Positions 1 to 5,495 of a DNA stretch of 5,503 bases are shown here, piece by piece (position 1 is the stretch's first letter; each line of letters starts with the position of its first letter). The stretch comes from Simkania sp. GTDB lineage: Bacteria; Chlamydiota; Chlamydiia; Chlamydiales; Simkaniaceae. Where the stretch lies: assembly GCA_028281425.1 (NCBI GenBank), contig JANQJX010000110.1:1-5503 (forward strand), in the 5' to 3' direction. The notes under the pieces are model-generated. The model had not been told where the DNA came from. It searched no databases and saw only the letters and a program-made list of their open reading frames with translations. Made by a program: the position numbers and the translations under genes.

Positions 1-2
1 AT

Positions 3-2177
3 AGTACTAATCCTGATCCTAATGAAGCGAATCATGGTGGGGATGGTGGAGCGGGTGGCTTTGGAGCTGGTGGGGGTGGTGGCGGCTTTGGATTGGTAAG
101 TTCAGGTTTTGGAGGGAGTGGAGGCTTTGCAGGGGGAAATGGAGGAGATGGGACAACAACTGTCAGTGGTCTAGGAGGGGGAGGAGGTGCTTTAGGAGGA
201 GCCCTTTTTATTCAAAGTGGGGGGGAAGTTGTTGTGAAAAGAGCCATTTCCTTTTCTTCTAGTGTGGTAACACCTGGTGGAATAACGCTTGGAAGTGGAG
301 CAAATCCTGGTCTGGCTTTAGGAACAGATATTTTCATGATGTCAGAGGGACAAATCACCTTTGAAGATTTAATGAAAGACTGCATCCTTACCCATGAAAT
401 TCAAGGGAATCAATTAAGCGAAGGAGAAAATCCTTTGATTGGAGGACTGACCTTAGGATCTGGCAATACAGGGTATAAACTGACTCTACAGGGGGATCAG
501 ACCTATACGGGGACAACAACAGTTGAAAGTGGAACCCTTCTTGTGAATGGATCGCTTCTTACTCCTGTGGTTGTCAATGGAGGCGTCTTTGGGGGGAGGA
601 CAACAATAAAAAAAGTTGCTGGCGTAAGCTCAGGTGATCTGACTCTAAACGGGGGACAAATATGTCCTGGAGGTGGAAATATTTTTGGAAAAACCATTGT
701 CGAAGGAGATTATATCCAAGGTACAAATGCCACGTTTTTAAATGTTGAAGTCGATAGTGTTGCCAATACCGATCTTATTGTCGTTGGAGGAACGGCAACA
801 GTGGATGGAGCGTTAATCATTGAAGCTGCAGTGGGGAATTTTATCAAAGGGCAAACGGTTACAATTTTAACAGCAGAGGGAGGAGTGATCACCTCAATTG
901 GTGGAACCAATGAGGCGGTGCTTGGAGGGTTTGATCCTATTGTAAGTCCCCTTAATCCTGACGGAACACCTCTTTTTTCCGTTGAATATCTTCCAAATAA
1001 AGTTCAGCTTGTTGTGACTAAAACAGAACTTTTTGTCTTTAGAGTCAGTGATCCCGTTTTTTCAGGAAATCCCAAGCAAGTTGACAATTACATCGAATCG
1101 ATCGTTCCTATTGATCCTTCGAGTGATCTTGCTCAAGCTGTTGAAGTTCTTGGGCTTCTCGAAAAAAAAGCTTTAAAGCGCGCCTTTAATCAACTACACC
1201 CGGCCTTATTTGGAGGGTTGGAATGGATCAATCTGACTCATACAAGTTTTGTTGCTTCTTTGTTAACAGAGCATTTAAGGGAACTTTTTTGTTCTCCACG
1301 AGATTGTTTTTCTAAAAGAGCAGGCGCTATCAAAAATAGCCTGTGGGCACAACCCTATGGAATTTGGGATCGTCAGGGGAAAATCGGGCAACTTCAAGGG
1401 TTTAAGAGCGATAGTGCTGGTTTAGTCATCGGCTATGACCGCTGTCTTGGCTCATTTCATTATGGGGTTGCAGCAGGATATAGTTATACCCATATTGGGT
1501 GGAAAAAAGGAGCGGGTCACGGAAGAAATAACAGAGCTTACGGAGCCCTTTATGGCAGCTATGCTCAATCCTTTTTTAATCTTGACCTTTCAGTCATAGG
1601 AGGTGGGAATTTCTATGATTTAGAAAGACGTATTTCTTACAGAGCTGAACGTCATCCCAATGCAGTTGTTGAGTATCGAGCAAATAGTAGCCCTGTTGGA
1701 AAAAATTTTCATACTCATGTAGGGCTCGCTGCAAAATTTGACGACTTAGGTGTTCCTTTGCAATTAGCAGGGAAATTTGATTATGCCTATCTCTACAGAA
1801 AGCGATTTCAAGAAACCGGAGCAAGTGACTTGAGCCTAGATGTAAGAACAAAAGTTGCTAACATGATAAGAACAGAGCTTGGGGTAGAGTATGCTCCCAC
1901 TTTATTTTTCGTTGGCAGTTGTATTTCACCTTACATTGGGGTTGCTTGGGTTGCTAAAATTCCTCTGAGTAGCAGCCAGGTGCGTTCGAACTTTATCGTT
2001 AGGGAGCAAACATTTTCGGTCAATACAACCTCTCATGCCATTCATCAAGTGATGCCTTCTTGTGGAATTAAAATCACAGCCGTGCGTGGATTTTGTCTAG
2101 GGTTTGCTACTCGCGCGGAGCTTGGAGGACAAGTAAAGAACTACTTTGCTGATTTACGTATCGATTATTGTTTTTAA
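3..2177 (+). CDS. Autotransporter (type V secretion) with glycine-rich/beta-helix passenger and C-terminal beta-barrel; 5' end outside window
   Basis: The frame is open from the first bases, so about 724 C-terminal codons are visible and the true start lies upstream. The TTG at 93 is only an internal codon. Seen in order: a glycine-rich segment (36-224); a beta-helix-like passenger with an autotransporter-associated repeat (480-554, containing TYTGTTTVESGTLLVNGS); a helical pre-barrel linker (about 1074-1300, with ALKRAFNQLHPALFGGLEW); and a barrel of about 280 residues (1335-2174) starting NSLWAQPYGIW. The protein ends DYCF; a terminal aromatic residue is the usual outer-membrane assembly signal. 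Family knowledge: the barrel inserts in the outer membrane through the BAM machinery and the passenger is displayed or released, often as an adhesin. Seven cysteines lie between about 1290 and the end, which fits disulphide-linked chlamydial outer-membrane proteins. The next gene, a glycosyltransferase, follows on the same strand. The class is secure; the ligand and the precise family (chlamydial Pmp or generic autotransporter) are not. Confidence 0.92.
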   Translation, partial: STNPDPNEANHGGDGGAGGFGAGGGGGGFGLVSSGFGGSGGFAGGNGGDGTTTVSGLGGGGGALGGALFIQSGGEVVVKRAISFSSSVVTPGGITLGSGANPGLALGTDIFMMSEGQITFEDLMKDCILTHEIQGNQLSEGENPLIGGLTLGSGNTGYKLTLQGDQTYTGTTTVESGTLLVNGSLLTPVVVNGGVFGGRTTIKKVAGVSSGDLTLNGGQICPGGGNIFGKTIVEGDYIQGTNATFLNVEVDSVANTDLIVVGGTATVDGALIIEAAVGNFIKGQTVTILTAEGGVITSIGGTNEAVLGGFDPIVSPLNPDGTPLFSVEYLPNKVQLVVTKTELFVFRVSDPVFSGNPKQVDNYIESIVPIDPSSDLAQAVEVLGLLEKKALKRAFNQLHPALFGGLEWINLTHTSFVASLLTEHLRELFCSPRDCFSKRAGAIKNSLWAQPYGIWDRQGKIGQLQGFKSDSAGLVIGYDRCLGSFHYGVAAGYSYTHIGWKKGAGHGRNNRAYGALYGSYAQSFFNLDLSVIGGGNFYDLERRISYRAERHPNAVVEYRANSSPVGKNFHTHVGLAAKFDDLGVPLQLAGKFDYAYLYRKRFQETGASDLSLDVRTKVANMIRTELGVEYAPTLFFVGSCISPYIGVAWVAKIPLSSSQVRSNFIVREQTFSVNTTSHAIHQVMPSCGIKITAVRGFCLGFATRAELGGQVKNYFADLRIDYCF
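36..224 (+). repeat. Glycine-rich low-complexity coding segment of the autotransporter passenger
   Basis: Codons are dominated by GGN, giving repeated GG-x-GG and GFG units such as GGDGGAGGFGAGG and GLGGGGGALGG. The segment lies at the N-terminal side of the visible passenger and stops abruptly at the beta-strand stretch beginning EVVVKRAISF. Such simple-sequence coding DNA tends to change length by slippage, so copy number may vary between strains. It is also a likely place for assembly error. Confidence 0.8.
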
Positions 2178-2247
2178 CTTTAAGGAACTTTAATCTCATC
2201 TTTATGAACTTATTTATGCCGATTCTAATCACTGAATGCACAAATTT

Positions 2248-2275
2248 TTGCTCATTTTTTTATGTTAAATATAGA
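2248..2275 (+). promoter_or_regulatory. Possible sigma70-type promoter for the glycosyltransferase gene
   Basis: TTGCTC (2248-2253) and TATAGA (2270-2275) are separated by 16 bases in the 146-nt gap between the autotransporter stop and the best ATG of the next gene. A start of transcription near 2282 would give a leader of about 40 nt. The region is very AT-rich, so such matches arise easily by chance. Confidence 0.28.
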
Positions 2276-2323
2276 GCTTTAACTTTATTTAAATGGGTTA
2301 GTGCACTTTTTAAATCCAATTTG

Positions 2324-3334
2324 ATGATTGAAATAGGAGTGAAAAAATTTTTCTTTCTTTTCATGATCACTTTTTGTCACTTACAGGCTGACAATCTTTT
2401 TGATGCATTTATTCATTGCGCTCAATCTCAAGCATTTTTATCAAAGCTAAAAGCGTATGACAAAGCTTTATATGCAAATACAATCAACGAATTAAAAGGA
2501 TTAAGAGATCGGTATGAAACATTTAAAGGGGTGGAAACAAACTCTTTCCAATCTCATTTATCAGAAGAAAGTAAAATTCCCAAAATTATCCATTTGATAT
2601 GGCTTGGAGAAAAAAAATTTCATCCGTCATCAATGACTTGTCTTCAATCCATTATCAGATATCATCCTGATTATCAGATATTTTTCTGGACGGATAGAAA
2701 GAGAGACCTTTGTCGATTACCTGCAGATAAAAAAAAGAAAATTTGTTTTAAACATTTGAATGAAATAGAAAAACTTTTGAACTCAGATTTGACTTTAAAA
2801 AGAATGTTTGAAGCGTCGTTAAATTATGGAGAACAATCAGATATCTTAAGATATTTGATCCTTTATAAATTAGGGGGGATCTATTTAGATCACGATGTTC
2901 GGGTCTTTAGATCTTTTGATGTTTTAGCAAATCATCTCTCTTTCTTTTCTTTTACTGATAGATTATATGGAATGGTTCTTAATCAATATGTAAAATTTAG
3001 TAATTCTGTGATTGGAAGCAATCGAGGCAGTAGAATCATAAAAGAAGTTTTAAATAGAGTGAAATCTACCTGGGATTATTGGAATGATATTTTCAATCAG
3101 ATCAATTTTTCTTTGACGGAGATGTGTAATTTCGACATCTCTTATAACAAGAGGTTATATTCACATAGTGTCTTTCTAAAAACATTTATCCCTTTTACAC
3201 TTGCGATCAAAAGTGTATCCCTAAATGCTCATGAAGTTATTTTGCCTCCACAAATGTTTTTGCAAATAAAGGGACTTTCTTGTCGCCACATGTTTGCCCG
3301 TCATAAATCTTTACTGAGTTGGTGGCAGATGTGA
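2324..3334 (+). CDS. DXD-motif glycosyltransferase (TcdA/TcdB-type sugar-binding domain, Gly_transf_sug/GT32-like) with N-terminal signal-like segment
   Basis: 336 residues from the ATG at 2324. The domain opens with PKIIHLIWLG (residue 86 onward). The nucleotide-sugar/metal site is QSDILRYLILYKLGGIYLDH followed by DV, with the DHD triad at residues 189-191. This is the hallmark of the family that moves a sugar from a nucleotide-sugar to a protein or glycan acceptor, and it includes toxin-like host-directed enzymes. Start choice: the frame is open back to a TTG at 2168 overlapping the autotransporter stop, but starting at 2324 (or GTG 2339) puts VKKFFFLFMITFCHLQA at the N terminus. That looks like a Sec signal or membrane anchor, possibly cleaved after HLQA. 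None of these starts has a convincing ribosome site. The gene is more AT-rich than its upstream neighbour. The acceptor is unknown; modifying the adjacent autotransporter or a host protein are both only inferences. Confidence 0.85.
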   Translation: MIEIGVKKFFFLFMITFCHLQADNLFDAFIHCAQSQAFLSKLKAYDKALYANTINELKGLRDRYETFKGVETNSFQSHLSEESKIPKIIHLIWLGEKKFHPSSMTCLQSIIRYHPDYQIFFWTDRKRDLCRLPADKKKKICFKHLNEIEKLLNSDLTLKRMFEASLNYGEQSDILRYLILYKLGGIYLDHDVRVFRSFDVLANHLSFFSFTDRLYGMVLNQYVKFSNSVIGSNRGSRIIKEVLNRVKSTWDYWNDIFNQINFSLTEMCNFDISYNKRLYSHSVFLKTFIPFTLAIKSVSLNAHEVILPPQMFLQIKGLSCRHMFARHKSLLSWWQM

Positions 3335-3382
3335 GATCAAACGATCCAAAATGAATTTTATGCTACTGCATTTCATCGGATA

Positions 3383-3403
3383 AATTGAGATTTTTTTCGA
3401 AAA
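3383..3403 (+). repeat. 21-bp direct repeat, copy 1
   Basis: This reads AATTGAGA, seven T, CG, four A, and is identical to 5142-5162. Here it is part of a perfect 16-bp palindrome of seven T, CG, seven A (3391-3406). Similarity past the identical core is weak (both copies run on to an A-rich stretch and then ATTCAA). It lies 49 nt after the glycosyltransferase stop. Confidence 0.75.
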
Positions 3404-3478
3404 AAAGAAGGATTCAAGCTAAAAACTCCAGCTCAAGGCACTCCCTTATTCATCTGATTCAAACGAGTAAGCAATCGC

Positions 3479-3634
3479 ACTTAACCCGCATTTCGCGTGA
3501 TGCTCTGTTTCGCTCACACATCCCATAAATTCTTTTAGGTTACAGACCTTCCCCTCCTTCGAGAATTTCTTGAAATTTCAAAAAACAATCGTGTGTACCT
3601 TTTCGAAAGAGTTGGCGTAAAATGCGGGTTAAGT
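3479..3634. repeat. 15-bp perfect inverted repeat spanning 156 bp (possible small mobile or repeated element)
   Basis: The left arm ACTTAACCCGCATTT (3479-3493) and right arm AAATGCGGGTTAAGT (3620-3634) are exact reverse complements, with 126 nt between them. The arms are more GC-rich than their surroundings. Size and terminal symmetry resemble a miniature inverted-repeat element or a genome-dispersed repeat. I cannot see a clear target-site duplication: the bases outside the arms do not match convincingly. Confidence 0.6.
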
Positions 3635-3754
3635 CTTTTGATTCTCAATGAAAATAGAAATATTCGCTAATGTTTCATTCAACAATATTGCTCCGTTCCT
3701 TCATTGATTTTTCCAAGTCTCTCTGTGTCTATCTTTTGTTGTATGTAAGGTGAG

Positions 3755-4144
3755 TTACTTAGAAGAAAAAGGGGAATCATGATTTTCTTCAAGAGAGGAT
3801 AAAGCTTCTAATTTGCCATTTGATTTAAAAATCATGCATTCGAATATTTCATCATAGGGATTTTCAATACTTTGAATCTCTTCTGGCTCACAAATCAAAA
3901 GGTCTCCTTCATGAATATGAAACACCTCTTCGTTAATTTTAGCAGAGCTACGTCCTTTTAAGACATAAAAGAGATCGATACCTGTTTTTTTTTCATTAAG
4001 GAAAACTTTAATGTTGGATTCAATAGCGAGCAATTGAATAGAGCTATTAGGACAATGTAAATCTTTAAGTCTTTCATACAAAAGGCTTTTTTTATAGCCT
4101 TTCTCAACCGACCATTCTTTTTTTTCAGCAGGGATATATTTCAT
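3755..4144 (-). CDS. Small single-domain cupin protein, metal site degenerate
   Basis: 129 residues, starting MKYIPAEKKEW. The start at 4144 is preferred to the longer reading from 4183 because AAGGAG sits 5 nt upstream (4150-4155). The core FYVLKGRSSAKINEEVFHIH then EGDLLICEPEEIQSIENP (about residues 60-98) is a typical cupin beta-barrel strand pattern, with the conserved YVLKG and GD turns. The canonical HxH of cupin motif 1 is replaced (KTGIDLFYVLKG) and the histidine expected after the proline of motif 2 is Q or S (PEEIQSIEN). Metal-dependent catalysis is therefore unlikely, and a ligand-binding or regulatory role is more plausible (inference). Its ATG overlaps the TGA of the exonuclease gene (ATGA), so the two are probably translationally coupled in one transcript. 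It converges on the glycosyltransferase. The substrate is unknown. Confidence 0.78.
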   Translation of the reverse strand: MKYIPAEKKEWSVEKGYKKSLLYERLKDLHCPNSSIQLLAIESNIKVFLNEKKTGIDLFYVLKGRSSAKINEEVFHIHEGDLLICEPEEIQSIENPYDEIFECMIFKSNGKLEALSSLEENHDSPFSSK

Positions 4145-4722
4145 GATAACTCCTTTGGAAATCCAATGATAGTGTGATAGCAAAGTAAGAGATGTTTAAC
4201 ACCATTCATTGCTTTATGTGGCATTTGCTCAGGAGGAAGATGGAAAACTTTGGCAATTTGATTTTTTGAAATGCCTGTTTCCCAAGGATAATACTCTCCT
4301 TTTGCAATCGAGTGCATCCAATACATCGAAGCTAAATCGAGCCAATGGTAGGGCCAATTGAGCTCTTCTTGAACATCAACATCGATAAGCTGGTTGAAAA
4401 AACCACGGTCAAAAGAGGGGTTTTGGCAGATAAAAACAGCCTTTCCCCTTTTGATATGCCATCTTTTAAATGAATCTTTAATGGTGTCAGCAGCAGTTTC
4501 TGTTGCCATACCGGTTTTTACCTCATTCCAGCTAAAGCCGTTAACTGTTAAGCTTTGTGGACTGCTTTGTTCCCAAGATTCAAAAGGTTGGTAGATAATC
4601 GTTTCAAATGATTCAATGATTTGACCTGTTAAAATATTGACAATTTTATAAGCAATCTCAATGATTTTGTGTTTTTTAGTATTTAGTCCATTTGTTTCAA
4701 TATCAAGAAAAATTCCAAACAC
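4141..4722 (-). CDS. DnaQ-like DEDD-family 3'-5' exonuclease
   Basis: 193 residues. Motif I is FLDIETNGL (D7 and E9). Motif II is NPSFDRGFF (N101 to D105). Motif III is PHKAMNGVKH (H169). These are the Exo I, II and III motifs of RNase T/DnaQ-type exonucleases, which use two metal ions to remove 3' nucleotides from DNA or RNA. The family's third motif normally reads H-x4-D; here that position is G174, so the last metal-binding acid is missing. Start: GTG at 4722 with AGAAGG just upstream (close spacing). An in-frame TAG lies three codons before it, so no earlier start is possible, and motif I begins at once. No polymerase or other domain is fused. A stand-alone protein of this size fits a repair or RNA-processing nuclease rather than a proven replicative proofreading subunit. 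The downstream cupin overlaps by the ATGA junction. Confidence 0.87.
   Translation of the reverse strand: MFGIFLDIETNGLNTKKHKIIEIAYKIVNILTGQIIESFETIIYQPFESWEQSSPQSLTVNGFSWNEVKTGMATETAADTIKDSFKRWHIKRGKAVFICQNPSFDRGFFNQLIDVDVQEELNWPYHWLDLASMYWMHSIAKGEYYPWETGISKNQIAKVFHLPPEQMPHKAMNGVKHLLLCYHTIIGFPKELS
4150..4155 (-). promoter_or_regulatory. Ribosome binding site that sets the cupin start
   Basis: AAGGAG on the minus strand, 5 nt before the ATG at 4144 and inside the last codons of the exonuclease gene. It argues against the start 13 codons upstream at 4183, which would overlap the exonuclease by 43 nt. Confidence 0.7.
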
Positions 4723-4757
4723 AACCTTCTACCAGTTTTGACCTTATAGTTTTTTTA

Positions 4758-4786
4758 ATTGTCTCTTTTTTATGAAAACTTTGCAA
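4758..4786 (-). promoter_or_regulatory. Possible promoter for the exonuclease-cupin operon
   Basis: On the minus strand TTGCAA (4786-4781) is followed after 17 bases by GACAAT (4763-4758), about 35 nt before the GTG start at 4722. The -35-like box sits inside a hairpin-forming inverted repeat (4775-4815). The -10 match is imperfect and the region is AT-rich. Confidence 0.3.
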
Positions 4787-4815
4787 TCATCAAGTCTAAA
4801 ATGATTGAAAGTTTT
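4775..4815. repeat. Strong near-perfect hairpin upstream of the exonuclease gene
   Basis: AAAACTTTGCAATCAT (4775-4790) pairs with ATGATTGAAAGTTTT (4801-4815) around a 10-nt loop. This gives a 15-bp stem with one bulged base (G4783). Six more bases, GACCTT (4740-4745) and AAGGTC (4818-4823), are also complementary further out. There is no T-run directly after either end, so it is not a classical terminator. An operator, or the remains of a repeat, is possible. Confidence 0.55.
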
Positions 4816-4823
4816 AAAAGGTC

Positions 4824-4957
4824 GCTTTCTGCTTAAATTTTCCGATTGGAATTTTTTCTTTTCCCAAGAATGATCCCACCTCAGAGTGTGTGCTATTTCG
4901 TGTCACCGGCTTTTAGAATAAGTGCATATACAAGAGGATTTATTATACCCCAAGTTG
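4824..4957. other. Spacer with no recognisable gene
   Basis: No open frame with recognisable protein content, RNA gene or repeat is seen. In orientation it lies beyond the truncated transposase frame, so it may be further decayed insertion-sequence DNA, but nothing in the translation supports that clearly. Confidence 0.4.
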
Positions 4958-5150
4958 CTACCAATTCAAAACTTTAACGTCTGCAGTCGAGCCTGGCGTC
5001 ATCAAAAATTCAACTAGGTATCCTTCAAGCGTTACAATCATGTGAACCTTACGCTCCAAAAAAACAGCTCTTTTTTGATGCTGTATAACCATGAAACTTT
5101 TTGCTTTGAAAAAGCCGGCATCGAAAAATCTTGTGATTTTGAATTGAGAT
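4958..5150 (-). pseudogene. Remnant of an IS982-like DDE transposase
   Basis: On the minus strand, KIFRCRLFQSKKFHGYTASK then KSCFFG (about 5132-5055) resembles the RxxxF...GYxASKK..FYG stretch of IS982/IS4-like transposases. After a one-base frame change near 5049-5060 the homology continues as RKVHMIVTLEGYLVEFLMTP then GSTADVKVL, ending at a stop (4958-4960). Family members read KVHLIVT..G.PVEF.LTPGS..DV.AL here. Only the middle of the catalytic domain survives, and no complete DDE triad is present. It is therefore a dead fragment. The frame runs by chance into DNA antisense to the recombinase remnant. Family assignment is from memory of the motif. Confidence 0.65.
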
Positions 5151-5162
5151 TTTTTTCGAAAA
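5142..5162 (+). repeat. 21-bp direct repeat, copy 2
   Basis: Identical to 3383-3403. It sits at the upstream edge of the recognisable transposase remnant and just before the recombinase remnant, so it marks or lies near the junction between two decayed mobile genes. Confidence 0.75.
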
Positions 5163-5195
5163 TTGTAAAAGATGCGAATTCAATATGAAAGTTAG

Positions 5196-5417
5196 TTTGC
5201 AAGACCTCGGCAAGTCCAAAAAATTGTAAAGGAAGTTGCTAATCGAGCAAAAATAACACAAAACGTGACGCCACATGTTTTGCGTCACACTTTTGCAACG
5301 CTCGCTCTGCAAAAAGGAATTTTTCTTGTAGCAGTGCAAAAGATGCTGAGTCACGACAGACTATCGACAACAGCTATCTATTTGAATTTGACAGATAGTC
5401 ATGTGTGTCAAAGGTAA
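5196..5417 (+). pseudogene. C-terminal catalytic fragment of a tyrosine recombinase (phage-integrase/Xer type)
   Basis: 73 codons follow an in-frame TAG (5193-5195), with no start codon placed before the domain. The fragment reads QKIVKEVANRAKITQNVTPH then VLRHTFATLALQKG and VQKMLSHDRLSTTAIYLNLT, ending VCQR and TAA. This shows the box II HxxR (H at 5274, R at 5283), the late histidine (5352) and the tyrosine nucleophile (5379-5381). Missing are the N-terminal arm and core-binding domains, the box I arginine and the beta-hairpin lysine, so it cannot be active. A second frame starting at ATG 5185 ends after a run of six A (5218-5223), a possible frameshift point, but frame-0 similarity already begins before that run. 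It faces the transposase remnant and suggests an old integrated element. Confidence 0.8.
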
Positions 5418-5454
5418 AGTAAAATAGATAGCAAAAGGGACGATAAAGTGCAGA

Positions 5455-5495
5455 GGTTAGGTAGACTTATGGAAAGAAGCAAAGTCTATCTGACT
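5455..5495. repeat. Imperfect inverted repeat downstream of the recombinase remnant
   Basis: GGTTAGGTAGACTT (5455-5468) can pair with AAGTCTATCTGACT (5482-5495) across a 13-nt loop. Seven central pairs are perfect, and in RNA the remaining positions pair with only G-U wobbles. GATAGTCA (5394-5401) is also the exact reverse complement of TGACTATC (5491-5498). No T-run follows within the window, so a terminator role is not supported. Confidence 0.4.

Larger units (their letters stand above)
3335..3754. other. Gene-free interval between converging genes, with repeats and coding-like debris
   Basis: No intact gene is seen. The interval holds one copy of a 21-bp repeat (3383-3403), a 15-bp inverted repeat (arms 3479-3493 and 3620-3634) and a 12-bp palindrome TTGAAATTTCAA (3570-3581). 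Two minus-strand fragments in different frames read like protein. 3632 to 3540 includes RKGTHDCFLKFQEILEGGEG and ends at a stop. 3559 to 3446 includes KVCNLKEFMGCVSETEHH and ends YSFESDE before a stop. They overlap by 20 bases and would join with one frameshift near 3545-3560. I do not recognise the family. No classical GC-stem plus T-run terminator is evident for either flanking gene. Confidence 0.5.

Noticed and set aside
93..95. TTG as the start of the autotransporter
   Set aside because: The same frame is open to the window edge with continuous glycine-rich coding, so the gene starts upstream.
503..910. Two proline/threonine-rich minus-strand open frames (503-697, 710-910)
   Set aside because: Complements of the glycine/valine/threonine-rich passenger codons; composition explains them.
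1594..1851. 85-codon minus-strand open frame
   Set aside because: It lies wholly antisense to the autotransporter barrel, and its translation resembles no family I know.
3391..3406. T7-CG-A7 palindrome as a terminator for the glycosyltransferase
   Set aside because: There is no GC-rich stem and no T-run after it; a weak bidirectional role cannot be excluded but is not supported.
4394..4594. 66-codon plus-strand open frame
   Set aside because: Antisense to the centre of the exonuclease, with no ribosome site or recognisable motif.
5265..5288. GTGACGC/GCGTCAC hairpin
   Set aside because: It falls on the conserved VTPHVLRH codons of the recombinase, so protein coding is enough to explain it.
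5049..5354. 101-codon minus-strand open frame
   Set aside because: Its first half is antisense to the recombinase remnant and its second half is the transposase remnant; it is a chance fusion, not a gene.
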